64,000 nt of DNA. It comes from Triatoma infestans (lineage: Eukaryota; Arthropoda; Insecta; Hemiptera; Reduviidae). Position numbers and translations under genes: made by a program. A model generated the notes under the pieces. The model did no database searches. It saw only the letters and a program-made list of their open reading frames with translations, and was not told the DNA's origin. The stretch covers positions 17,457-81,456 of the forward strand of contig JAAEAF010001910.1 in NCBI GenBank assembly GCA_011037195.1. The letters run 5' to 3'. Positions 10,962 to 23,457 of the stretch are shown here, piece by piece (position 1 is the stretch's first letter; the number at the start of each line of letters is the position of its first letter).

Positions 10962-13900
10962 ATGTCAGATAACAGGCAAGTAAACCCTTTCTTTGGATTA
11001 TTCTCAGAAGGAAATGAAAGTGAAGGTACTTCACATGATGAGGCAGTTGACGAGGATGAAAATAGAAAGGACTTCCAATCTGAAAAAGATAAAAGTCAAA
11101 ATGAAATTGATATTGCCCAAAGCATAACAATAGATAAAACGAAATCGCTTTCCTTAAAAGACCCAGTAACAGCAGGGATTCATACGCTGGCAGAAGACGT
11201 ATTTAATATTACGCTTACCAAAGACAATGAATCTTTAAACAGTGGTCGCATACCTCACCTAATCTATCTTGAGGAGATAGCGGAAAGTATGACCACTGGG
11301 AGTTATCTTGATTTGGATAAACTAAAAATTGCAGTGTTTGAAAGGCTCTTATTGCCTGATCCTGCTTCTTACTTAATCAGAAGTAAAGTAAATTCAAAAA
11401 ATAATATTGACTCTCATACTATTCAAACGGAATGTATTTTATATCTTTACGAGTGTTACAAAAGATTAATCACTATATTGAATTCAAAGAATAGCAGTAT
11501 CCCTTCCGCTACGTTAGAGAACTTAATTAGTTTTGTTATTGAAAATGTTTCCACCGCAGTTAGACAACCAGAATTATTTGAAAAACAGAATGTACATAAA
11601 CAGGTACCTATATGACGTGCAAACAAAGGAGTATGTAACTTACTAAGTAGTATATATTTTATATACTAGTGTTTCTTTCTGATTACAGCTCGTACTGTTA
11701 TATGAAATAGAGGAAAACTCTGCTTCAGAATTAACTAAGTTTATTAATGATACTGTGCAATTAATTTTGTCTGAGGAAGGATCACAGACATTAATGTTTG
11801 CCTTCCGTCCCGTACTGGACGCCGTACAAACAGATTTTCTTAAGGCTACTGTAATGACATTTCCAAGATCTCATTTTCTTCTGTTAACTTCATTCGTGTC
11901 GATACCAGCGCTAGCAGAAGTAAGTATAAAAGACAGTTGTTTCTTGAAAACTTAATTTTCATAATATTGAATGGTCAGCTAAATTTTATTACAGTTAATT
12001 ATAGACTATAGCGCCCCACGGTCTCCAAAACTTGGCATTTCTTTTGCTGATACTCTTTTGGGTGCAATGCTTAATCTATCTTGCTTACCAAAGTCAGTAG
12101 ATTCTTTGGTAGAATACTTTGAGAAACCTCTTGAAGGAGTAAGTATTTCTTAATTAGTTATTTGTATACTTTCTTAATCATTAAGAACTTAGCTAGGTTT
12201 TACTCTTGTTTTGCTATTTGTTTTAATTATTTCACAATGTTTAAAAAGAGTACTTGAACTATATTTTGTTTTCTAAATTAGGCATTGAGTGCTTTAGAAG
12301 GAAATTTATGGACTGCAATGAATGAATTATGCGAGAGAGTGCATTCCCTGCTGGAACAGTTACTGAGAGGATCTCCGGCACTGAGACATAAAACACTTAC
12401 ATGGTTGGGTGCTTGCTTAGATGCAAATGTACCAAGAGGCCGGCTTTGGGCAGCTACAAGCTTAGGTCTACCAGGTGCTGTAGGGTCAGTGTCCGATGGA
12501 TTTGCACTCAACCTCGTTTCTGTTTTACTAAGGCTGTCGCAACCATTTATCACTGATCGCAAAAAACTTCTTAAGATTGATCCTACTTATCCATCTTTTG
12601 GAGTAAGTGGAATCATTATGTATAGTTCTGCACAGGTTGTAGTTTCTTTTATAAGTTATAAAGCTTTTTGGCACAATTAACTTTCAAATAACTTTGAAGG
12701 TTAATAATAATCATAAAAGAGGATGTAAAATGAATAAGAGGGCAATTTATTCTTAAATTTTCTTTTATAAGAATCTGCTTATCTATCAGTAATGAAAGTT
12801 TAGGTGGTTGTTTATTACATGCGAAAGTAGCCACCAGTAAATTGCAAATTTTATTTAGGTGTTAAATGCCTTTTCCTCGGTGAGCAGCAGTAGCTGTATT
12901 TATCAATGCTCAGATTCTCAATAACTTGTGACATATTTGTTATAAATTTCGTTTTTTATGATGATTGTAATTTCGATTGTGAACAAGATAGTTAAGTTTG
13001 GAATATAATATCCAAAAAAAGCAAGAACAAGCAGTTCTGTTGGATTTGATATTGTTCCATGACCGTTTATTTTTCACTCAAGTTGTAGATCATATTGAAT
13101 TCAGTTCATATTTCAAAATTAAAGTTAATTAAATACATTGTAAGTGATAATATAGTAAACCTAAATAGCTATGATTATAAAAAAGAAAATTTATTCGTTT
13201 TTACCCAAACAAATCCGTTTATATTACATTTGTTATTAGTGAGAACAATTTTTCTATAGACTGAAGCTGAATCAGAAGCATTAGGTGAGTTTGGAGTACA
13301 TTGCAGATCTCTAGGAAACGAAACATGTTTACAACCATTGGATGAAAATGAACAGAAAGCTCGCTCTAAACAACCATTTAATTTTATTACTGAATGCTTT
13401 TTTATGACACAACGTGCTATCGATCTCAGTGTAAGAGTGGTTCTCGAAAGAACTCAACAACTCTATCAAGAAATAGGTAGGCTCCAGCAAGCTCTTACTG
13501 ATGCACAGGCTCAAGTACAACAAAGAGTGGATATTGTTGAAACATTTAGAGAAAGGATGGAAATGGAGATGTCAAGGTAATAGAAAGTAGATTATCTTAA
13601 AATATATATATAAATTGACATATTATTTTGTTATCTGCACGAATTGAATCTTGTGGCATATTTTTGAAAAGTTATTAAAGTGTTGATTGTTTTATCTTGC
13701 TGTTGCAGATACTTATGTATGAGGTGTGCTTTGCTTGAACCAGTTATGCTAAAACTTTTAGGGCAATTTGTGGTTGCTACCGCCGAATGGCTTATTCAGG
13801 TTGTATTAGATCCAGTTGTTGAAGGAAGGACAAGTTACGCTCCTGCAGCTTACAAGGAACTTATCTTTCCATTACCAGAATCTGGTCCTCCAACTCTTAA

Positions 13901-16900
13901 GTAATTAAACTATTATTTCGGAACTTTGTTCGTTCTTCTAAAAGCCTGTCTTTCTTTGAAAACAAATTAGATATAGTTTTTATGGTTTAAGAATATGAAA
14001 AAGCCATTTCTTTCAGAACAAGTCAGAAAATCCTAGTGGCACTTTTTGAATAGAGGTATATTGAAAAATACAGACAAGAATAAGTGATTAGATAAGAAGG
14101 CATAGTATGTTACATTTCTTTTAGGTGTATTCCAGAATTGGTTGTCGAAAGTGTAGGAAGATACATGAAACTTGCAAAGACCTACTCACCTCAGAGTTTT
14201 GAGTCTGGAGGACCAACACTTATGGAACCTCTGCTGTCTGTCTTACTAGTGTTTATGGGTTCTAAAGAACGTGCAAGAAATCCTCATTTAAGAGCGCTTC
14301 TCGCACAATCACTGGAGTGTTTACTACCAAGAGATCGAGATCAACCTAGTCTGAATCCAAATCCACTCGGAGTGTTTTACAGAGAAAAATTATTTCTGGA
14401 ACATCCACACAAAACTCAGGTTTGAATTGGGTTTAATACATAATGTATTTCAACATTAATAAGAATTTATTTAGGCTGGAGAGATTTTATTCAGAGCTCT
14501 TTTTATAAATTATTCAATGAATTTTAGATTGCAAGATGTCTCCTTGATGTATTTGTATCAATTGAAATGACTGGTGAAGCTGTCGCTTTTGAACAGAAAT
14601 TTAATTACAGGCGACCTATGTATATTGTTATGGATTATTTGTGGGAATTACCAGAACATAGGGCTACTTTCAAGTAAGTTCATATTTAAGTACCAATTTG
14701 TTTTCGCCTATTATCTAGAATGAACTTTCTGGAATTTTGCGACATGTTATTGCACAATTAAGGAATTTGGCAGAAGAAGCAGAAGCTAACATGGAAGAAG
14801 TTACTCCTCCTCTCTTCCTAAGGTTTTTAAATTTACTGATGAACGATGCCATATTTTTGCTTGATGAAGCACTGGCAAATATGGCTCAGCTAAGGACAAT
14901 GCAAACAGCAAGGTATGTATTTGAGGGAGTGTTTTACAATTAAATGAAGTTTTTGGTGAATTGTATTGTGTAAGTGAACAATTCTATTTTACCGATGAAA
15001 CAAATAATCATATTTTAAATTATTTTATTACTTTTAAGGGATAATGGAGAATGGGATCAACTTTCACCAGAAGAACGAGATCGCACTGAACAAAATTTCC
15101 GACAGATCGGCATGACTGCTAGGTAAAAAAATCTGCCAAGTACTTCGTAAGTTTTATTTTTTTGTTGTTTTTTGCGGCTTCTCCCAACCAGTCAGTTCAG
15201 TCACTTTCACTGAGATCATGGCCTGTCATCTCTTCTATTTTTCTCCATTGCTACCTGGACCAATCTCTCCTCTTGTTTTTGGGACCTATTTAGATCTTTC
15301 GTTAATGAGTCATCGCCATGGGTGCTTATTTATACGTTGCCATACCAGTACAACTTTCTCCTTATTAACTTCTTTCCTCAGATTCAATGAACCTTCTAGT
15401 TCTCTCTGGTTCAAACTTCCATCCGAATTCCCGGGCGATATAGATCGTCTTGCTGAAATTAATGCTCAAGTCTCATTAGAATATTCCATTTTCACCCTTC
15501 TTATCATATACTCTAGTTCGGACAAGCACATGGTCCGCAAAGTAGATAAACCTTAGCCTTCTTCTAAAATACTCCCGTAGTATTACATTTTCTCCTCCAT
15601 TCTTTCAGCGCATTTTCAAAAATAATAATCATAAAAATAAGGTTGGGGATATGCAGCACCTTATTTTAATCCTTATTTCATCTTTTTCTTCTCTTTGCTC
15701 TACGGACACATTGGCCTATCCAATCAAGAATGACCAGACATCCCTATATTTCATATCGTTCTCCATCTACACTCTTGACTAAGTCTTTTTACCCTTCCTG
15801 GAGCTATCTTAGACGAGGTCTGCTAATCTTCTTTCCCCAATATCCTTGCAAGCTCGCCTCGGGCCTCGATCTGGATGTCCCAGCCATCTCAGCTTTCCCA
15901 GCTTTATGTGTCTAATCAAATCCTAGTCCTGCAGATTTCCTCAACTTCTGGTGTCTCCGGATACGCAAATGATCCTCTTCCTTTATTTTGCCTTACATCT
16001 TTCACAAGATCTTCCTCTCTGAGCAATCAACCTGTGCTCATTTCCCATGCGGTCATAGTCCAGGTTTCGGAAGTTACCACCGGGCGCAACCGATATTATA
16101 TATCACGATGTTTGCCTTCCTTGACAAGCTCCTGTTTCTTTGTAGGGAGGAATGCTATGTATCGCCTGTTTTCGACGCAATCCTTGCCTTAATATCTTCC
16201 TTGATGGCATTACTCCTGTTACGATTGTACCCGAATAAATTCAAAGGATTAGGAATTTATTTTAGTTTCAATTGTAGTACTTTAAACCTTTAGTGCCTTC
16301 AAACTGTGGAGACAGATGTCTCCTTTTTTGACCTGATACACATTTACTGTTCTCCTCTGATTATTTCTTTTTATACCTCAGAAAAATCCACAGTTCTAAT
16401 TTCTAGGAACGTTGTCATAGGCCTTTTAAATATCAGATCAATAAAAGCCATGTGCAATTTCTGGTTTAAGCACTTTTCTTTAGCACCCAAGGTTATTGTG
16501 GGTGCACGATTTTCCTGCAGTTTGGTTATTAGACTCTCTCGATTCAGACAATAATGCCTGTCATCGGACAGTGAGCTGTAGAGGCTTCTAGAAAGAGACA
16601 TTTTAAGGACAGCAATGCTGGACTGGAACCAGGGACCTCGTTGCTAGTTCAGCGCGTTATCACAGAGTCCTTTCCCTCTTTTATATATAAAAAAGGGAAT
16701 TAATAAGATTGCGTAAATTATAGAAGCTTAGCTATGTAAGAAAACACTGTCGAATGAAAAACAAGTTCCTGTTTCTTTAGGAGCAATCCTACATAGTACC
16801 TGTTAGCCGCCGCGGTCCTTGCCCTAATATCTTCCATTATGGCATTACTCCTTGTTAGGATTGCGCCCAAATAAATTCATAGGATCAGGTTAAATTGCTC

Positions 16901-19900
16901 CCACCCTTCAAAACTATACTGTTCTATTCCAGGCAACTGTACCTTTGTTCTTTCTAGTGGTGACCTAGGATCTAGTGAATTTGCACACCTAGGGGTATGG
17001 CACTTTTAATTCCTGAAAGGATTCCTTAAAGCTGCTGACCTTCCAATAAAGGCCAAATGTATTAAATATGATGCTACCAGGTTAAAACCAGGTTAAAGAG
17101 TACTGGAGAAATGGGACCTCCCTGCCTTAATCCGGTCCAGATTAAAGACACATGCTAATACCCTCATTGCGTCTAAAATGTCCAGAAATTATTTTAACTA
17201 AACTAATCAATTTCATAGGATAAAATAATCTTCCATACTTTTAATAAGCCCTCCACGGTAAATTTAATCATAGGCCATTTTACCTAGACTGCTGAAGGAG
17301 ATCTAGATTGTTCTCTTAAATCTTCTCGATGACAGACTTAATAGTGAAAATATGAACTGTGATTAACCGATCCCGACGAAACCCTGCAAGTCCTTAAGAA
17401 TTATTTCTGCTCTTTCTGAGACCTTCATTGCACTGCTAAGACCATTATAAACAATGGAGAGATTCCTCATTTTATCTACTCACCACGCGGAGGCCAAGGT
17501 TAGAGCCCAGCAGTGTTGCTCTTAGATTTTTTCTCCCTATAAGTTCTACAGCTCACTAGCCGGTGATGGGCAGTTTTGTCTACAACGAGAGACCATTGTC
17601 CTGAGGCCGGCAGTGCTCTGCGAAGGCTCCGGGCGCCAATAACCTTAGATTTTGACGCAATATATGAAGAAAAAGAAGATAAGAAAAGAAAATTTGCATA
17701 GAAGATACATTTCTAAACCGAGTTAACATATTATAGTAAACTAAGTTTGCTAACCGCCTTTGTCCATGACACCTAATTAGTAGTTGGCCGTAAAGACCGC
17801 TTGAAAAAATAAGCACTACTTTCTTTTTAACTCCAATCTGAGATCATCAGGCAACCTTTATTTTAAGCAAATTGTAATTGCTTAGAAATAAGTTTATTTA
17901 GGGGTGGGATGAGCTTAGTTGTATCGCACTGGATTCTCCCGCGGAAGTCCCGGTTTTGAGTCGAGCAGAGCTACGTTAGATTTTCTTTTCCTACAAGCCT
18001 TTCGGTGATGGACAGTGATGTCTAATGAGGAAACACTGACCGGAGATTAAGTTCGTGTAGGGGAGTTTACATCAAAATATTGTTTCTGTTACACGCCACA
18101 ATTGTTGGCTTGTTGATTGTATGTCAGGTTTTAAAGAAAATAATCGAAGGTGTTTTCAAGAAAATTGTAAAAAGAAACTTCAGGTTAACAGGATTTTGAC
18201 CGTAGCCCCTTGTCCAGATTCTTGAGATAACCAAATGAATGTCAACTTTTTAATTCCTGAAATTTAGTTTTGGAGTTACTTCCAACAAACTCAGATTAGT
18301 TTTTTGGACTTAGGGGACCTATATGAAGATGTATTTATAGTAATAACTCAATTTCGAAAAATTGAACCTATTACAATACTCCTGCAATAATAAGAAAGGT
18401 GAAAGAAGGGGATTCTAAAGAAACGTTTTTTAAAATTTCTTCATTGCACGGTTTGGTTACTTTCCCAGAAAAAGCTAGATTACTAAAAATTATTTTAATT
18501 TCGTTGTTTATTATTTTATGATAGATTTGACAATATTCTTGGAAAAGAAACAATACACACTTTGGAATATATGAGTTCTGAAATATTATCCATCCTTTGT
18601 CATTCAACAATGGTGGACAGAGTGGCAGCCATGTTGAATTATTTCCTTCATCATCTCGTTGGCCCCAACAAAAAAAATTTTAAGGTACTAGATAATTTTT
18701 TTCTATTAGAATATTGAAGTTACAATTTATTGACTACATTATTTTATTAACAGGTTAAAGATCATAGTGAATATAAATTTGATCCCGGTGCTATAGTAAA
18801 AGATATTTGTAAAATATACATTAATTTGGGCTCTAGTACCAAGTTTTGTTCCGCTGTATCGAGAGACGGACGTTCATACAGTCCTAAGTTATGCACATAT
18901 GCAAAAGATGTTCTCGGTAAGTAAAAAAAGTCAGAAAAAAGCTAAAAAAATTGTGCAAAATTAAAATAGACTGGAATATACAGAAAAGATGAATAGATTC
19001 ATGAATTTATGGATTATTTTTTATTGCAGCCCGTATTGGTGGTGCAGAATTTGTGATCGAATTAGAAGCTGTTTTTGAGGAAGTTGCAAGATTAGCAAGC
19101 GTGCAACAGACTGACGAAGAATTATTAGCCGAAGCTCCAGAAGAGTTTCTTGATCCAATTATGTCAACTTTGATGGTAGATCCCGTAACTCTGCCGTCGT
19201 CAAGAATTAATATTGACAGGACAACTATTGCCAGGTTAGTCTTAGTTTATATAAATTATCCACGTTTGTATGTTGTTAGTTTCTTTTCTTGAAAGCTAGA
19301 AAATTATTGAGGGTTATTTTAATGTACATATTATATTACAGTTTTAAGGGTGATATTATTAACGTCTGAAATTAGACGTTTGATCACGTACAATTGATGT
19401 ACCTTAACATTTTCAAGTCTTTGAGCCACATATGATACTTGTAGATCAGCTGTTTCCAAAATTAATTGCTCAGGAATCTCGAAAAAAAAATTTATTTTTT
19501 TTGAGAAATTGCAGAATTTTCTCGAAAAAAAAGATGATTCGTATAAAAGTGATATAACTAAATTTGTGAGTATGTAATCAAATTTAAAGAAAATAGCTCT
19601 ATCTGTTTTCGACAAAATTTGAGGAAAAAATATAAACCAGAGTTCCAATTAATTTTTTGATCCAGAAGTATATGTCGAATTCTCTGAGTTACTTAAGTAA
19701 AATATCAAATTTAAATGGTTTGCAATTTTCCCTTTTGATTTAAAATAACCTTATAAACACACATTTCTTTATATACAATTTTTATTTGTCTTATTGTTAC
19801 AAGAAGTACGATCGTATTATGATCATTTCATATTTTCGAAATTGAGATTCACCGGAAATACACTTTTGGAGGCCTCCAGAATATAAAACTGGGTGTGTGT

Positions 19901-21943
19901 GTGTGTAAGTGTGTAGCCTGCAAAACTCAAAAACAGAAAATCGCAGAAGGCTTAAACTTGATATTTCGTTTAGTGGCTATCAGGGCTCAATAACTTTTGG
20001 TCGTGTAGGAAGTCTTCCTGCACTGTTATAACATTGGGAGCCATTGTCTCTTGTAGGGGAGGGGGCTGAATCGGGATTGCCTACTACAGCAGCCAGCTGA
20101 ATGTCAATTTGAATGAGTGAAAATATTTTTAATTTAAGTTTATGTATAGGGATGCGAGGAATATCGAATTCTCAACCCCATATTTCAGCGGAATATTCCA
20201 GCGTTTAGTTTGCAGGTTTTATTCGTATGAATGACTTTTTCGAATGAATGTATTTATTTGAACGAATGTTTTATTGAATGAATGTAATTGCAGAGATGAA
20301 TATGCGGCAAAGATTGATTGATGACGGCAGCAGGATTTTCCACCAGCACCAGTGCTGGATATCATGAATGTTTGCTTCCCATATATGATGCATGGCTGAT
20401 GGCGAAAGCTAATGCCACAAAAAAAAGCATCAATAAGGTTTAGATGTCGCAAGGGATGTGACAATAAGGTTTTTGATCTTTTATGTTTCCGCGGCCATTT
20501 TCATGAAAAATACTTCAGTTTCCGGATTGGGATCCGCGTCAATGGTTTGCTAGAAACCAGTGTTTTGTAACAAGGTTTTTCTCAAAATCAATCAACTAAA
20601 AGTAACACTTTATTAATTGGATTTTTCAGTTTTTTGCGATACTGCCCGAAAATGGCTCCAACTATTTTATTTAAACTTTCTATACACCCTACTTTTATTT
20701 GAAACATTTTAGAGAAAAGCCATTTTAGGAATGATGTTAAACTTTCCATTAAAATACCTTTTGAACATATTATAAAAATTATCAAATTTATAACATCAAT
20801 AAGAATGAAATATGTTGCAAAAATGCCGAAGAAAATTTTAAGGTTTCCTGACACAAAAAAAAAGTGTTGTTTTAGAAATTGATCTATGTGTGTGCATGAT
20901 CACCATAACTTTTAATTGGGAAATCGCAGAAAGTTGAAACTTGATATTTTATTTATATTCTATCAGGGGGCCTGGCAACAAGGTTTTGATCAAAATCGTC
21001 AACCACTTTACTTCACTTACCACATTACTGGATGGATTTTTCCATTTTCCCGAAAATATCTCCATTTTTTTATTTATTTATTTACTATATCTATTACAAA
21101 TATAACTTTGTTCTTATATAACAAAAAACTTTGACTTGAAGCATTTTTCTAGTAAAATACATGTTAAGGAGTTGAGATGGCCTGTGACGTTAATTCCTTA
21201 TAAGGTGCCACTTCTTAATTAACATTGTACGGTTGCTCCACCTAGTGTTAAGTGTAATTAAATGTTTTACAGAAATTATAAGTTTGAAAACTGATCATCT
21301 GAAATGACCACTTCCCTGTGTATTTTTATGTTTTGACCAGTTTTTTTCGAAAACTGCTCAATCGAATGCTTAAGAATTTGGGCGTTCCAGCTATTTATTT
21401 AAAGAGGTATAGAGGAGATGTAAATTTAAAGAGGTGTATTTTTCCTTGGAAATTTAGTTTAACCGATTTCTAAGGGAGCTAAGGGGGACTTAACTCCTAT
21501 GCCATTTCACTATAATTTTTGATTCCATTAACTATAAGCACAAATAACATCTAAATATTTAGTACAATTCCAACCTTTAAAAACAAAATTGTTCAATTAA
21601 AACTGAGAATAAAAGCGTGTATTGGTGAGAATACAACTCGTGTATTGTTTCACATGTTTTTAAAGAATCCAAATACGTAATTTTAGACTTGTAAAATCAT
21701 CACTTGATCATTTGATAAATAAATATTACATGACTCCCTTGCTGACTTAACAGGACTTGTACGTTCCTAAATAGGATAATTTTATTTTCTTGATTTTATA
21801 TGTTCTGTTCAAGGCATTTGTTGAGTGACCAGACAGACCCTTTCAACAGGTCACCACTTACCATGAACATGGTTAAAACAAATACAGAATTAAAGGAAAG
21901 AATAGAAGCATGGATAATGGAAAAACGAAATCAAGCTAGGTAA
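10962..21943 (+). CDS. UBE4A: Ubiquitin conjugation factor E4 A (UBE4A), U-box E3/E4 ligase
   Basis: U-box ubiquitin ligase that extends or assembles ubiquitin chains with an E2. Exons: 10962-11603, 11689-11919, 11995-12138, 12282-12602, 13260-13576, 13709-13900, 14125-14419, 14528-14673, 14763-14912, 15039-15122, 18525-18684, 18754-18916, 19030-19234, 21814-21943. All introns are GT-AG, phases join, and the sum is 3180 nt (1059 aa plus stop), close to the usual length of about 1066. The N-terminus [14 protein letters not shown] matches the family start; an in-frame ATG at 10938 is less likely. The long helical Ufd2 core includes [19 protein letters not shown] and [11 protein letters not shown]. 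The C-terminal U-box (about residues 986-1050) begins [11 protein letters not shown] and is split by the last intron; [16 protein letters not shown] is intact. Details favour UBE4A over UBE4B. For exon 9 the acceptor at 14762 was chosen because the upstream one at 14717 hits a stop. Confidence 0.93.
15560..17460 (-). pseudogene. Decayed LINE (RT to 3' end) in UBE4A intron 10
   Basis: On the minus strand the order is that of a LINE ORF2. At about 17440-17330 a [19 protein letters not shown] segment is the RT finger. At about 17290-17240 AYDKIYRGG..KSMEDY carries the first RT Asp. At about 17110 a [14 protein letters not shown] segment sits near the palm. Near 15880-15950 [15 protein letters not shown], and near 15800-15840 a GRPRLRW-like motif, mark the C-terminus. 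Stops and frameshifts are everywhere. A SINE (16525-16680) splits it. Orientation is antisense to the host gene. Confidence 0.55.
16525..16680 (-). repeat. tRNA-derived SINE nested in LINE
   Basis: The minus strand shows the same head (AACGCGCTGAACTAGCAACG, then CCTGGTTCCAGTCC) and body (CTCTACAGCTCACTGTCCGATGA) as the other copies. It lies inside the antisense LINE remnant, so it inserted later. Confidence 0.7.
17478..17645 (+). repeat. tRNA-derived SINE, 5' truncated
   Basis: The box-B-like end and the body are present (CTTAGATTTTTTCTCCCTA, CTACAGCTCACTAGCCGGTGATGG, GAAGGCTCCGGGCGCCAAT). The box-A half is degraded. It abuts the 5' side of the antisense LINE. Confidence 0.65.
17900..18050 (+). 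repeat. tRNA-derived SINE copy
   Basis: Head GAGCTTAGTTGTATCGCACTGG, box-B-like CGGTTTTGAGTC, then GTTAGATTTTCTTTTCCTAC and GGTGATGGACAGTGATGTCT. This is the most diverged copy in the intron. Confidence 0.6.
18180..18400 (+). repeat. Dispersed AT-rich repeat copy
   Basis: TTTTTTGGACTTAGGGGACC, then AACTCAATTTCGAAAAATTGAAC, then TTACAATACTCC, match the 3' part of the family seen at 41500-41600 and 42170-42240. It sits just upstream of UBE4A exon 11. Confidence 0.5.
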
Positions 21944-23457
21944 AAAAAAAAAAAAAAAAAATTGAAATTCCATATACATATATACAAAAAAATATGTAAC
22001 ATTTATGTAAAAAACAAAAAAAAAGTTAAATTTGTTTTTTGTTTTTTTTTTTTTGTGAATAATATGCTCACTTATGTTTAGAATAATTGTTTTTGATAAT
22101 TTTGTTTTTCTTAAAATTAAAATACGTTTTATTAAGAATCCTGTATACCTGCTCTGATAGGAACCTAAAACTTCTAAGTTTGAAATACATTATATTTTAT
22201 TTATTTGATTTTTTTCTTCTCCCAATTTTAACCCTAAGATCAAGAATATTTTCAAGTACCAATTTACGAAAGAGACAAAGTATTTGTGAATTAATATTAT
22301 ACTTTTTTTGTGCAGACTTAAAATATAGAACGAATCTCATCAGCTAGCTATTCATAAACTATTTCGCTTTTAAAAAGAAAATAGCAAAATAGCATTATAA
22401 ACTTTTGGCTAGATTACTTTTCATCTTTTTTTCCGCATTAAGAACTTGAGAATATTTTGTAATAACGAACTTTACAACAAAAATGCATAAATGTATCATT
22501 CATACAAATATTAAAAATCTGTTTCATTAGGGATGAAAAACTGTATTAAAATTAAATTTATATATTATTTATTGATTAACATTTATCTTTGTTTTTTTAC
22601 CAAAATAATGTAAAATAAAATGTAAATACATAAAATGTTCAACAATTTACACAATTTACAGTAATTATAAATAATACTATTTTTTCTATGACAACAGTAC
22701 AGAAGTTTTCAAAATACAGAACTAAAAATACATGTGAATAAATATTTATTTTGATTATAAAATTAACTAATTACTTCCGTCATGTTTAGCACTTGGAATG
22801 TAATAATTATTTTACTAAAGTGTAACAAACAAATAAATATATATATATATGTCAAATATATAAATAAATAAATATCAATTTATAAAATAAAATTAAATGC
22901 GCAATAGAAATTACGACCATTTATATATATAACAATCAATCCTACATCTGATTTACTTGAATGACAGGAATATTAGAACCTTTAGCAGAATTTAGCTAAA
23001 TTTATGTACAAGTGCGATTTGTAGCCTTTACAATGTGCGATTAGACAATTAACAACTTATAAAAACTTGTTATTCATTTGAAAGGCGTGATAAGTGATAT
23101 TAAGCTTTTTATATAATGAAATTGTTTGAAAACTTTAGGATTTATTTACCAAGATCTTTAACAAATTTTTATAATCAGTATCATAATCAACCCTATTTTT
23201 TTATAAAAACTAGGGTAGTTTTCAACAGGATGTGAATTCACTTGGTAACTACAATACTATAATAAAACTGCATATTAGCACTGTAATTTTTATCATTATT
23301 AGAAGTTACTGCCTTTTTTTTTCCTTTTTTTAAATTACATCTATTAATGAAATAGATAAATTATAAAATCCTCTCTAAGAAGAAAGGTAAATTATCTTCT
23401 AAAGAAAGGAGCTATAGCTACTGGAAGAAAAATAAGTTGACAAAGTGTGTTAATAGT
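21944..23457. other. Convergent intergenic region UBE4A / LMBRD2
   Basis: This AT-rich stretch with long A, T and AT runs holds the 3' UTRs of two convergent genes. AATAAA occurs several times on + (for example 22737-22742), and TTTATT, its complement, is frequent. No single poly(A) site can be assigned. No other gene is seen. Confidence 0.5.

Noticed and set aside
14717..14943. UBE4A exon 9 starting at the acceptor CTAG (14717)
   Set aside because: In the required phase it reaches a stop after a few codons. The acceptor at 14762 gives [13 protein letters not shown], matching the family.
22087..22347. 86-codon plus-strand open frame after UBE4A
   Set aside because: Phe/Leu/Ile/Tyr-rich translation expected from AT-rich 3' UTR sequence; no motif.
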